Below are positions 12,061-23,748 of a DNA stretch of 64,000 nucleotides, piece after piece. Source of the stretch: Theropithecus gelada. Taxonomy: Eukaryota; Chordata; Mammalia; Primates; Cercopithecidae. Positions within the stretch are counted from its first letter, which is position 1. The number at the start of each line of letters is the position of its first letter. Both the position numbers and the translations under genes were made by a program. The DNA is taken from the NCBI RefSeq assembly GCF_003255815.1, contig NC_037680.1, positions 8,149,187-8,213,186 on the forward strand, given 5' to 3'. The notes under the pieces are model-generated. The model had not been told where the DNA came from. It was given only the letters and a program-made list of their open reading frames with translations, and ran no database searches.

Positions 12061-12514
12061 TATGTCACATATTTTTATATTAAATAATGAGGTAAAATAA
12101 CAGTTGCCATTTATTGAGCTTCTATGATTAGATCTCAAAAGAAAAACTAATATCCAGAAAATATCGGGTAAGTCACTACCGAGGGGTTTACTAAATTTTG
12201 CTGAATTGACTGGAAAATACATTTTGGAATGAGAATTGAAATTTGTATCTGAGTTCCTGTCCTTTGTATTATAACATTTGCTTTCTGATTCAGACTCTAG
12301 GTTTAGTAATTTAACTCCAGTGTCTCTTTAATGTGTTATTCTTGAATGTTGTGCTGACACAAGTTTTTGGGCTCAGTTAGGGCTCAAGTCTATTGCCTAT
12401 AATCACAAAATAATTTTTTGAGGGGGAGAAACCTCTGGTGGTATCATGTTACTAAATATCAACATTACACCCCAAAAAAGTTTTCATGTGCCTCTATTAT
12501 ATAACTTTTTGTTT

Positions 12515-12860
12515 CCCATTAAAGTATATTTTCTTCGAGGGCAAGAAATATGACTTATTATTTTCCATAATAAAGATAAAAAATTATTCACACTTGACCA
12601 ATCTGTGTTCTAGGCAGTTCACATTAAAAAATAAGTATCAATTCAGCCTTATGAAGTAAGTACTGTTTCTATTTTAAAGATGAGAAAAGTAAGACACCAA
12701 ATGCTTCAGAACAGTCTAAGGTCACTTATCAAGTAAGTGCTGGATTCAAGGTTTGATTGCAAGCTCAACGAATCTCTCATTTGTAATCATGTTTATTTCA
12801 CCATGCTTGGCAGATGGTAAGCACTTAGTAATTATTTGTTGATAAATGAATGAATGAAAA
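12515..12860 (+). mobile_element. L2 3' end split by a MIR
   Basis: The left piece at about 12515-12565 has an L2-like 'cttcgagggcaag'. The right piece at about 12780-12860 has the L2 3' end with 'tgcttggcagatggtaagca' and a terminal '(tgaa)n'. A MIR lies between them, so the older L2 appears to have been the target of the MIR. Confidence 0.6.
12590..12765 (+). mobile_element. MIR (tRNA-derived SINE)
   Basis: Recognisable MIR body: 'ctaggcagttcacatt', a 'tatgaagtaagtactgtttc' segment, 'aaagatgagaaaagtaagac', then 'aaggtcacttatcaagtaag' and 'gctggattcaaggtttg'. The core is complete and about as diverged as other mammalian MIRs. Confidence 0.82.
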
Positions 12861-13046
12861 AATTAGTTAATCCATCACACTTTGAAAATAAACAGCTTTT
12901 AAGTAGTAGTTATTCACCCAAAGTTGTTTACATGACTTCTGTAATATCTAAACACACAAGTGATTTAAACTAAACTTGAGTAAAAATGAATTTAATGTAT
13001 GTAAAAAAAAAAATGTGCATGCCCTCTGAACATACATTTTGTCAAA

Positions 13047-13398
13047 TGCTATCATCTGAATGTGTCTCCCAAAAGTTCATGGTTTGGAAACTTAATTCCT
13101 AAAGTTATACATTGATAGTATTTGGAGGTAGGGCATTTGGAAGAAATTATTGCTAGAAATCATGAGGGTGGGGAGCTTATGATGGGATTATTGGCTTTGT
13201 AAAGAGAGACCTGAGCTGGCAAGCTCTGCCATGTAATAACTCTTGCCATGTTGTGATGCAGCAAAGACACCGTTAGCAGATGCTGGCACCATGCTCTTGG
13301 ACTTTCCAGCCTCCAGAATGGTGAGCTACATAAACTATTTTTTATAAATTACCCAGTCTGTGGCAGTCGGTTATTGTTACAGAAAATGATTCAAGACA
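13047..13398 (+). mobile_element. MaLR solitary LTR (MST/MLT1 type)
   Basis: ERVL-MaLR LTR in sense orientation, from 'tgctatcatctgaatgtg' to the closing 'tcaagaca'. It contains the typical 'ttccagcctccagaatggtgag' landmark region and 'ataaattacccagtctgtgg'. Flanking pentamers 'tcaaa' (13042-13046) and 'ccaaa' (13399-13403) match 4 of 5, as expected for a 5-bp ERVL target duplication. No internal retroviral sequence remains. Confidence 0.82.
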
Positions 13399-13964
13399 CC
13401 AAATAACTGGATAAAATGAGTATTTCCTTTCATTATCAACATTAGTTTTTTTCTACAAGCATCCTAGTTATAAAGTATTGTAATCATCAGTCCTGAAACC
13501 ACCAGTCTGGTCATATGCTACCATTGAGGTTCCATTGTGCTACATTAGATTGTCCATGCTGGCACGTGCCAGGATTATGCAAAACTCTACTGCAAACTGA
13601 GATGTGCTATCTCAAAAGCTTTTCCCACTACTCACTCTGAACCACTACTACTTACTGCTTACTCATCACTACTTACTCTGAACCACTTTCTCTTAATGTG
13701 CCCTGTTTTGCTTTCTGTTGTTTACAAACTATTTTTATGCATTGTCTTCTCTCCCCTTTTTTTGGACCTCTGATTTGGATCCAGCATCTACATTTTATGC
13801 CAGCATAGCCTCTGTATCACACCATTAATGTTTACCCTTCAGTTGCTGCCATGAACCAGTCTAACCTCAGGTCTCAGAGGATCAGTGGGTGGGGACTAGT
13901 TATCATCTTGCCTCCATTTTCAAAGCAGAGAGACCATGTTTCTAAAACTTTGTTTTTTAATTGT
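13399..13964. other. unique spacer between two MaLR LTRs
   Basis: About 570 bases with no ORF of note. It includes a locally repetitive 'actactcact/actactta' stretch near 13625-13680. No recognised element. Confidence 0.5.
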
Positions 13965-14340
13965 TGTATTAGTTCGTTCCCACACTGCTATGAAGAACTG
14001 CCTGAGACCAGGTAATTTAGAAAGGAAAGACGTTTAATTGACTCACAGTTCCACATGGCTGGGGACACCTCAGGAAACGTACAAACATGGCAGAAGATGA
14101 AGGTGAAGCAAGACAGCTTCTTCACAAGGCAGCAGGAAGAAGAATGAATGAAGAGAATTACCAAACACTTATAAAGCCATCAGAACCCATGAGAACTCAC
14201 TCTCTATCATGATAACAGCATGGGGGAAACTGCCCCTATGATTCAACTACCTCCACATGGTCTCTCCCTTGACACCTGGTGATTATGGGGATTACAATTC
14301 AAGATGAGACTTTGGGTAGGGGCAGAGCTAAACCATAGCA
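13965..14340 (-). mobile_element. MaLR solitary LTR (THE1/MST type), antisense
   Basis: Opens 'tgtattagttcgttcccaca' and closes 'aaaccatagca', the reverse-complement ends of a THE1/MST LTR. Landmarks include 'cacagttccacatggctggg' and 'gatttc'-class THE1 wording in between. Flanks 'attgt' (13960-13964) and 'attat' (14341-14345) match 4 of 5. Confidence 0.85.
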
Positions 14341-14344
14341 ATTA

Positions 14345-17300
14345 TATATTCCTGATGAGCTCACTTGCTCTATCAATATACTATGAAAACTGGTTTTTAA
14401 AAGGCTTAGTGCACAGAATCCAGGTATCAGAAATTGATGTGCACTCTGATTCAGATAATGATGTGCTTCATTGTATCTCTTCATAAAATAAGGTTAGAAA
14501 TCCCTGTTTTACCTATCCACAGGTACTTTTTATTAGTGATATAGCATACGTACAATCACATTGAAACATCTTTTAGGAGTAAGGCTAAAAAATAGAATGT
14601 TCAATTACACTATCAAAGGAGAAGAATTTAAGCAGGCTATGTTCTTTTATATACAAAAGATGCTTTTTTCTTGTTAATAATGTGATGAACGCTGGAGTCT
14701 TTATAAATCAAATATAAAATTAAGTAATAAAAATAAATATAAATTTTAAAAAGTAGAGACTGTCATATTAAATTTTAACTACTGAAGATATTTTTTTCTT
14801 ATAATGCTTTGGAAACCAAATATATTTGTGGCACCACCTCACACTACTGACTGGAATTTGACTCAACCTAATACGAACACTGAGAACTACAAGCAATTAT
14901 CAATGTTTCTTTTTAAATTGATAGAAATAGTGAAGGTTACTTTATACTTGTATGTGTATACTTCCAATTTCCTCTTTAGTGTATTATAATTTACCTTTTC
15001 TGTTTTATGAAATATAGAGCATTATTTAAAATGTGGCTATTACCAAGACTAAGAATTGCAATAGCTGGACTTCAAGTTTTACAGCTTAGAGCTTAGTGGC
15101 TCAACGCTTGGTAAATAAGCACCTCTCTGAGCCCTTTAAACTGTATTTAAGCTGAGTTAAGTTTATGAGTTAGCCATAAAATTATAATTTGGTTCAGAAG
15201 AAGAAACCTCATTTAGTGGCACTCAACAAACTAATATAGTGACCCTAAATCCCACCCTGACTGTTTAGTTATTACAACACACCACTATGAAGGCTATTAA
15301 CAGGCCTAATTAAGGCATCAATCACCTCTCAGAACCTCAATAACCTTACAATAACTCTTTTTATGGCATTTTCAGCCATTTGCTCTAATGCACGAGGGCC
15401 ATATACAAATGAATTGGATATTAGGGGCCCTGATTACACGAAGCCATTTGGCAAGCATTCACAGCCCCTACACTTTCACAAGCTCACTGGGAAACAGACC
15501 AGAGTACCTTCTAAGATGGACAGAGTGGAGCCTGAGCTGGTCTCCATCTAACACAGCCCAACATACTGCCAGGTTTTTAGGCTTGTGTAGGCATTCAAAC
15601 AGAATAATATAGGCCATTGGATATTTCCACATTTTAAAGACTCTTTTTGTTGTTGTTGTTCACACTGCCTATCCAGAACAGTCGTCTATGTGGAGCAAAT
15701 CACCTATTACAACAGCCACTTTGTATGCAGCTGTGCGGGCAAACTTTCTAAAAAGCACATTAACACTTTTGACCTATTGTGTTAATGGACCTGACTTTCT
15801 CAACTATCTCTCTGGCAAATCAAACACACTTTACTAAGGCAGGCTTAAGGGTAAGACATTATTTGGTGAAGTTCAGTGAGAACATATACTTCAGTTTATT
15901 CTGTTGTAGGTTTTGGTATGTTCTAAGTGATTTTTCAAGAGGGAAATTCACAGATATTTTCATATCCCCCTGGCTTCCTGCTTCGTAGGTCAGCAGGCTG
16001 TCAGTGAGGGAGAAGAAAACAGGTTGGAAGTTAATGGCTGTACTGGAAGAAAACCAGCTTCAACATCTCAAAGAGAATATAAATTTTGACTATGCAGGGG
16101 ATGGAGTTAGCAGATCCAGAGGATGGTACTGGTGAAGATACGATTAATAAAGTGAGGACTTAAAGCCTAACCTGGTACAACCAACTGGTTGCTGGAACAC
16201 ACTGCATGGCACGTACTACTAAATAAGAAACACATCATAAGATGTGATATGAGGGATCAAAAACCTTCCTAAACTTGTAGTCTTCCAAAAGTTAGTTACT
16301 TGGTTTGCGTTTCTCATGTTAGTCATTCACTTGAATTAGTGTGTTGGAATTCAGAATCTAAAGGTATTAGCCTTTGAGGGATAATTTTTAATTCACATTT
16401 AGGTATTTTCATATTTGAGTGAATTAGCTAAATACTTCTCAAATAAACAAGTTCATGAAGACATAAGGCAGGGATAGGGCAGTTTTGGAAGAGGAACTAG
16501 GTTGGAGTTATGGAAAGAGATGTCTAAGATATCTAATATCCACCTCATTTCTATTGGAAGAGATCTCTAGATGTCTTGGTCATAGGCAAACGTGGGAGAG
16601 GACAAACTCAATGTAGAGAACTAAGGAATTAGGAGACAGGCTTTCTAGAGAGGCCTCCAAATATGCAGGATGTCACTAAGGAAAAAAAAATGCTAATGAT
16701 TTTTGTTGTTTAGTTAAGGTAACTTAGCTGTTGTAACCAACAAATCCTGAAAGAATATTTAAAGGCCCAAATATGACAATTCATCTCTCGTATACATTAC
16801 ATCCAACATGTTTGCTCTTCATTGACGGGCAGCTTTTCTTTAATTAATAATTTAGGGATGTTTATCTCATAGCTTCATCAACTTTGGAAGCACGATTTCA
16901 AGGTTACCAAACTCAATTGTAACAAGTGGGTGGAAAGAGAAAGGTGTTGGAGACATATAAGTGCAAAAGGAGTCTGAGAAATGGACTTAGTGAGAGCTCA
17001 GTGATCTCTGCGATGCTGACATTTTCCTGAGCCCTTGTCTTGATTCTGTGTATTACAGTCTCTGGCATTCTCAAGTAGGTCATAATGAGGCGGAAAACGA
17101 TGTACAGGCTTAAAACAGGCTACCTAATGTAGGTGACAAGAGGAGTCTGTTCCTGGCTATGCTAAATTTATCAATGATAAAATTTATTTGATGGTTTTCT
17201 TAGTTAAAACACAAAAATTATTAAAACTACTTCTATCTGAATCTAAAATATTATGGGGATTATGTGGAATTATTACATTTACTTCTCAGTTGGGGGACTT

Positions 17301-19034
17301 AGATGAGCTATAGGCTCAGTCATGTATTCTAACTGCGTTGGTCTTTAAAAACTAAATAATCTGGAAAATGTGATTCTTAAAGTATAGAGGGAGATAACCA
17401 AACTGGCTTTCCACTAAGTTTTTAAAAAATATTCCAAGTTGGCTGCAATCCCCAGTTTACACATTTGGTTCTAGTGAAAGCCCTTTTGAAAATTATCAAA
17501 GTTGATGTTGAGTACTAACACCTGGAAAACAGATATGTGATATGCACCTGGCATCTTCATTTAGGGACCCTAAAAACTTATGTTCACAAGTTCCAGGTAT
17601 TCCTGGGACTAAGAACTACACCACAACATCAAGACATTATAAAATTCCCTATTAAATGAAACAATAGGAAAAATAACATCTTTTCTGTGGTTAATTCCGT
17701 GTTATTAAAAATGGGGTTTTTTTTGTTATTGATATTGTTTACTTGGAGCATTCAATCTCTATAGTCAAATATTGTCACTGTTGAGTAATGTCAAATTGGT
17801 GCCCAATGTTGCATCCCTAAATGCTTTTGGAGAACATTATTGTGAAGTTGATCATTAGAGCTTAAGGATCGTCATTAATTTTAAACCAAAGCTATAAAAA
17901 GCATGAAATGTCCACAACGATGATAAGCTCCTTAAAAAGATGCGAGGATAATTGTGCATATTTCTTTAAATTACTCAGTCAATTTTAAAAGAGAAATATT
18001 GTTGGTATTTTCATCACTTTTCTTCATAAGGGATGCTTCTATACTCATAGCATAAGGTGACTCATCAAAACTTTGTCACAGTGAGTGGTCAGAAGGCATA
18101 AGCCAGAACTCCAGCATTATCCAACAGCTGTCATTTCCATTTAATGGACCAACGCATTCTCTCATGGACACTTCCTGGGGCAGCCTTTTGCAAATTGCTC
18201 ACCTAACAATTGAGAAAATGAGGAAGGTGTTTACTTCAAAATAATCTTAGAAATTGACAACATGAAATGGTAAGTTTGTCTTTTAGCATTGCTTAAGAGT
18301 GTGATTTTTCTCATATTTAGGAAATTAGTTCAGATTTTTGAGGATTTTGTGATTTCATTTCTTTCTTCAGGTTATAAAGAGTATTTGTAATTTATATTCA
18401 GCACTTTCTTGGCCTGTAATGCGGTACAACATACTGATTTATAAATCAATAGGTTATACTATTATTAAGTTTAAAAAAAAAAAAACATTTATACCTTCAT
18501 GCCACATTTTTAGCCTTGCACTGTAGAGAAGTAGACTTACTGTATTTTTTCTTCCTGTGTAGAAGAGAGTATTGGTTATGAAATGTATTCTCCTATAAAT
18601 AACAAAGACATCACCACCACAAAAAAAAAAGTTGCTTAAAAAATTATGGAATTTATGTTTTCCTCTAATAATGGATAAGTCATAAAATAGTACAGATACC
18701 ATGGTTTCATGTTGTTATGGTATACGCTCCTCTCATATTCATTCTCATGAAATGATTGCTGTGGCTCCAGCCAAAAAAAAAATTAGGTTCTGGGATAGTA
18801 GAAATAAGAAGACTAAGTATAAAAGCTGGTACAATCTTAAGGCGTGACAATGTTTTAGGAAAACTTCCTACAAGCCCTGCTCAACAATCTCTTGTAACAT
18901 CGCATAGCTCAGAAGCCTGCGCCATACACATCAATGCCTCAGATGGCACTGATAAATGTTGCTTCTAAACTGGGCACACTGTCAGTCCCAACAATATCTG
19001 GGAAATGTCATTAAGAAAGGAATGAAGAATGAAT
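14345..19034. other. long repeat-poor region
   Basis: About 4.7 kb in which I recognise no SINE, LINE, LTR or DNA transposon by eye, in contrast to the rest of the window. ORFs are short and overlapping with no family resemblance. A sub-block at 15280-15560 looks less AT-biased and is listed separately. The absence of young insertions may be chance or may reflect constraint. Confidence 0.5.
15280..15560. promoter_or_regulatory. candidate conserved non-coding block (speculative)
   Basis: Repeat-free, more balanced base composition than its surroundings. It has homeodomain-like 'cctaattaagg' at 15304-15314 and mixed-complexity sequence through 'acgagggccatatac' and 'aggggccctgat'. No ORF explains it: the two overlapping ORFs (15363-15551 and 15388-15612) share no family resemblance. 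Conservation is inferred only from texture and cannot be established without alignment. Confidence 0.25.
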
Positions 19035-19208
19035 ATTTTATTATTTTTAGAGATGAGATCCTGTTATGTTACCGTGACTGGAATACAGTGGCTATTCGTA
19101 GGCAGAATCATAGCCCGCTATAGCCTTGAACTCCTGGGCCCCAGAGATCCTCCTACCTTCGCTTACTAAGTAGCTGGCCTACAGGCACATGACACCATGC
19201 CAAGCTTG
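19035..19208 (-). mobile_element. fossil left Alu monomer (FLAM_A-like, 7SL-derived)
   Basis: Antisense 7SL-derived monomer. Read on the minus strand it carries 'cgaatagccactgtattcca', the 7SL-like 'gaatagccactgcactcca' stretch that dimeric Alus lost but FLAM_A and 7SL RNA keep. A short T-rich start at about 19035-19053 is the old poly-A tail. Heavily diverged, as expected of a monomer that predates dimeric Alu. A 7SL pseudogene is the alternative, but the central S-domain of 7SL is absent. Confidence 0.75.
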
Positions 19209-19798
19209 GAGAATAAATATTAATAAGCAGCTAGTAGTCTTTGTCATGGGTTTACTGTGAGGGAAATTTCTGCTTTTCTAGTTTTCTCCACTTCTACCCA
19301 CTTTCAATCCTTCTTCCAGAGAGGGAGGAGTGGCCAATGTGATTGGTCAGACATTACAATTAATTCATTTTACTAGGAGGCAGAATTGCAGGCCTTAAAA
19401 GACACAGACTTCCGTCTTGAATCCTCTCACATGTCTTGTTACAAACAGATAAATGGATCAGGAGAACTTGCTAAACCAGATTCACAAAAGATTTCTGTTC
19501 CAGATTCTCTGCCTACTCCTGGGTAGGTAAAACACTCTGCAAGCTCGGTTTTCTTTACTGGAAGAGAAATGGGACAGGAAACCCAATCTGGGTATTAGAC
19601 CTATAAAAGAATGTACATTTTGAGGGTTATAGGTGGCTTGTCCAGATTTGTCAAGGGGAACAATAGTCCTCACATGGTTATAGACCTTTATGTGTATCTT
19701 CCATTATACAGGACTCCAAAGGGAAGGAGGAGAGATGAGATGCATCACAAACCTCCCAGAGAAAGCTTTCATCTTAGCCAAATCTTAAAACCTGCACA
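19209..19798. other. unique sequence upstream of the full-length L1
   Basis: No recognised repeat or gene. The end 'cttaaaacctgcacagg' contains TTAAAA, a suitable L1 endonuclease target on the opposite strand. Confidence 0.5.
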
Positions 19799-20831
19799 GG
19801 GGGGCACCCAAGATGGTCGAATAGGAACAACTCCAGTCTCCAGCTCACAGCGTGAATGACACAGAAGACTGGTGATTTCTGCATTTTCAACTGAGGTACC
19901 GGGTTCATCTCACTGGGGTGTGTAGGACAGTGGATGCTGGTCTGTGGGTGCTGCCCAACCAGCTAGAGCTGAAGCATGGCGAGGCATCATCTCACCTGGG
20001 AAGCACAAGGGGGAAGGGAATTCCTTTTCATAGCCAAGGGAAATTGAGACACACAACACCTGGAAAATCAGGTAACTCCACCCTAATACTGTGCTTTACC
20101 AAGGGTCTTAGCAAACAGCACACCAGGAGATTACATCTCACACCTGGCCTGGAGGGTCCCACGCCCATGGAGCCTGCCTCATTGCTAGCACAGCAGTCTG
20201 AGATTTAACTGCTAGGCGGCAGTGAAGCTGGGGGAGGGGCCTCTGCCATTGCTGAGGTTTAAGTAGGTAAACAAAGCCACTGGGAAGCTCGAATTGGGTG
20301 GAGCCCACCACAGCTCAAGGAGGCCAGTCTGCCTCTGTAGACTCCACCTCTGGGGACAGGTCATAGCTAAACAAAAAGCAGCAGAAACCTCTGCAGATGT
20401 AAAAGCCCCTGTCTGACAGCTTTGAAGAGAGCAGTGGTTCTCCCAGCATGGAGGCTGAGATCTGAGAATGGACAGACTGCCTGTGCAAGTGGGTCTCTGA
20501 CCCCTGAGAAGCCTAACTGGGAGACATCTCCCACTAGGTGCAGACCGACACCTCACACCTCACATGGCGGGGTACACCCCTGAGACGAAGCTTCCAGAGC
20601 AAGAATCAGACAGCAATACTTGCTGTTCAGCAATATTCTATCTTCTGCAGCATCTGCTGCTGATACCCAGGCAAACAGGGTCTAGAGTGGACCTCAAGCA
20701 AACTCCAACAGACCTGCAGCTGAGGGTCCTGATTGTTAGAAGGAAAACTAACAAACAGAAAGGACACCCACACCAAAACCCCATCAGGCCGTCACCATCA
20801 TCAAAGACCAAAGGCAGATAAAACCACAAAG
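19799..20831 (+). promoter_or_regulatory. L1 5' UTR with internal promoter remains
   Basis: Begins 'ggggcacccaagatggtcg'. The 'caagatgg' at about 19808-19815 matches the YY1 site that sets the start of L1 transcription. Many CpGs of the ancestral promoter have decayed to TG or CA. The segment 20575-20702 is extra relative to the youngest human L1 5' UTRs. Present promoter activity is doubtful. Confidence 0.8.
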
Positions 20832-21849
20832 ATGGGGAAAAAGCAGTGCAGAAAAGCTGGAAATTCAAAAAATCACAGCGCATCTCCCCCTCCAAAGGAA
20901 CGCAGCTCATCGCCAGCAATGTAACAAAGCTGGACAGAGAATGACTTTGATAAGTTGAGAGAAGAAGGCTTCAGTCCATCAAACTTCTCAGAGCCAATGG
21001 AGGAACTACATAACCAGCACAAAGAAACTAAAAACCTTGAAAAAAGAATGGATGAATGGATAACTAGAATAATCAATGCAGAGAAGACCAAAAAGAACGG
21101 ACAGAGATGAAAACCATGACACCAGAACTACATGACAAATGCACAAACTTCAGTAACCGACTCAATCAACTGGAAGGAAAAGTATCAGTGATTGAAGACC
21201 AAATGAATGAAATGAAGCGAAAAAAGGAGGGTAGAGAAAAAAAGAGTAAAAAGAAATGAACAAAGCCTCCAAGAAATATGGGATTATGTGAAAAGACCAA
21301 ATCTACGTCTGATTGGTGTACCTGAAAGTGAGGGGGAAAATGGAACCAAGTTGGAAAACACTCTTCAGGATATCATCCAGGAGAACTTCCCCAACCTAGT
21401 AAGGCAGGTTAACATTCAAATTCAGGAAAAACAGAGAATGCCACAAAGATACTCCTCGAGAAGAGCAACTCCAAGACACATAATTGTCACATTCACCAAA
21501 GTTGAAATGAAGGAAAAAATGTTAAGGGCAGCCAGAGAGAAAGGCCGGGTTACCCACAAAGGGAAGCCCATCAGACTAACAGCAGATCTCCCGGCAGAAA
21601 CTCTACAATCCAGAAGAGAGTGGGGGGTCAATATTCAACATTCTTAAAGAAAAGAATTTTCAACCCAGAATTTCATATTCAGTCAAGCTAAGTTTCATAA
21701 GTGAAGGAGAAATAAAATCCTTTACAGATAAGCAAATGCTTAGAGATTTTGTCACCACCAGGCCTGCCCTACAAGACATCCTGAAGGAAGCACTAAACAT
21801 GGAAAGGAACAACAGGTATCAGCCATTGCAAAAACATGCCAAAATGTAA
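20832..21849 (+). pseudogene. L1 ORF1 pseudogene
   Basis: ORF1 makes the RNA-binding chaperone that packages L1 RNA. The start ATG at 20832 follows 'accacaaag' in the normal position, opening M-G-K-K-Q. A TAA at 20922-20924 stops it after 30 codons. Downstream, the coiled-coil part is broken, but 21288-21647 stays open in the original frame for 119 codons and covers the RRM domain and start of the C-terminal domain (for example L-I-G-V-P-E and R-Y-S-S-R-R-A-T-P-R). A one-base G insertion near 21625 then shifts the frame. The total is 1018 bases, one more than the 1017 I expect for an intact ORF1. Confidence 0.92.
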
Positions 21850-21912
21850 AGTCCATCGATGCTAGGAAGAAACTGCATCAACTAATGAGCAAAATAATCA
21901 GCTAATATCATA

Positions 21913-22884
21913 ATGACAGGATCAAGTTCACATATAACAATATTAACCTTAAATGTAAATGGACTAAATGGTCCAATTAAAAGACACAGACTGGCAAATT
22001 GGAGTCAAGACCCATCAGTCTGCTGTATTCAGGAGACCCATCTCACATGCAGACACATACATAGGCTCAAAATAAAGGGATGGAGGAAGATCTACCAAGC
22101 AAATGGAAAACAAAAAAAAGCAAGGGTTGCAATACTAGTCTCTGATAAAACAGACTTTAAACCATCAAAAATCAAAAGAGACAAAGAAGGCCATTACATA
22201 ATGGTAAAGGGATCAATTCAACAGGAAAAGCTAAGTATCCTAAATATATATGTACCCAATACAGCAGTATCCAGATTCATAAAGTATGTCCTTAGAGACT
22301 TACAAATAGTCTTAGATTCCCATACAATAATAATGGGAGACTTTAACACCCCATTGTCAACATTAGACAGATCAACGAGACAGAAAGTTAACAGGGATAT
22401 CCAGGAACTGAACTCAACTCTGCACCAAGCAGACCTCATAGACATCTACAGAACTCTCCACCCCAAATCAAAAGAATACATATTCTTCTCAGCACATCGT
22501 ACTTATTCCAAAATTGACCATATAGTTGTAAGTAAAGCACTCCTCAGCAAATATAAAAGAACACAAATTATAACAAACTGTCTCTCAGACCACAATGCAA
22601 TCAAACTAGAATTCAGGATTAAGAAACTCAATCAAAACAGCTCAAATACATGGAAACTGAACAACCTGCTCCTGAATGACTACTGGGTACATAATGAAAT
22701 GAAGGCAGAAATAAAGATGTTCTTTGAAACCAATGAGAACAAAGATACAACATACCAGAATCTCTGGGACACATTTAAAGCAGTGTGTAGAGGGAAATTT
22801 ATACCACTAAATGCCCACAAGAGAAAGCAGGAAAGATCTAAAATTGACACCCTAACATCACAATTAAAAGAACTAGAGAAGTAA
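21913..22884 (+). pseudogene. L1 ORF2 endonuclease domain, open 323 codons
   Basis: Longest ORF in the window. The L1 endonuclease nicks TTTT/AA sites. The catalytic landmarks are visible: N-V-N-G near residue 14, Q-E-T-H near 41, G-D-F-N-T-P near 143, K-I-D-H near 202, and S-D-H-N near 224. Relative to remembered L1PA sequence there is a three-residue deletion after A-N-W. The frame closes just after the endonuclease-RT linker, so a product, if made, would be an isolated endonuclease. That is inference: the upstream ORF1 is broken and L1 ORF2 normally needs unconventional translation. Confidence 0.88.
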
Positions 22885-23484
22885 GAGCAAACACATTCAA
22901 AAGCTAGCAGAAGGCAAGAACTGAAGGAGATAGAGACACAAAAACCCTTCAAAAAAATCAATGAATCCAGGAGCTGGTTTTTTGAAAAGATCAACAAAAT
23001 TGATAGACCACTAGCAAGACTAATAAAGAAGAAAAGCGAGAAAAATCAAATAGACGCAATACAAAATGATAAAGGGGATATCACCACTGACCCCACAGAA
23101 ATACAAATTACCATCAGAGAATACTATAAACACCTCTACACAAATAAACTACAAAACCTAGAAGAAATGGATAATTTCCTGGACACTTACACTCTCCCAA
23201 GACTAAACCAGGAAGAAATTGAATCCCTGAATAGACCAATAATAGGCTCTGAAATTGAGGCAATAATTAATAGCCTACCAACCAAAAAAAGTCCAGGACC
23301 AGAGGGATTCGCATTCTACCAAAGGTACAAGGAGGAGTTGGTACCATTCCTTCTGTAACTATTCCAATCAATAGAAAAAGAGGAAATCCTCCCTAACTCA
23401 TTTTATAAGGCCAACATCATCCTGATACCAAAGCCTGGCAGAGACACAACAAACAAACAGAATTTTAGACCAACATCCCTGATG

Positions 23485-23748
23485 AACATCAATGCAAAAA
23501 TCCTCAATAAAATACTGGCAAACAGAATCCAGCAGCACATCAAAAAGCTTATCCACCATGACCAAGTGGGCTTCATCCCTGGGATGCAAGGCTGGTTCAA
23601 CGTTCGCAACTCAATAAACATCGATGCAAAAATCCTCAATAAAATACTGGCAAACAGAATCCAGCAGCACATCAAAAAGCTTATCCACCATGACCAAGTG
23701 GGCTTCATCCCTGGGATGCAAGGCTGGTTCTGTTCGCAAGCATATAAA
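23485..23748 (+). repeat. 132-bp tandem duplication inside L1 ORF2
   Basis: Copy one occupies 23485-23616 and copy two starts at 23617. Both run from 'aacatc(a/g)atgcaaaaatc' through 'gcaaggctggttc' at a constant offset of 132 bases, with almost no differences. Because 132 is 44 codons, the frame is kept across the junction. Copy two then loses about 18 bases after 23730. Confidence 0.95.

Noticed and set aside
15363..15612. two overlapping ORFs of 62 and 74 codons as a small gene
   Set aside because: No splice, codon-bias or family support; the two frames compete for the same bases.
20212..20919. minus-strand ORFs of 93-114 codons over the L1 5' UTR
   Set aside because: They are antisense to the L1 5' UTR; L1 has an antisense promoter, but these frames do not match a recognised product (including the primate ORF0 as far as I can recall) and are degraded.
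23485..23748. CRISPR-like or satellite interpretation of the repeated 132-bp unit
   Set aside because: Only two direct copies without spacers, inside an L1 coding region.
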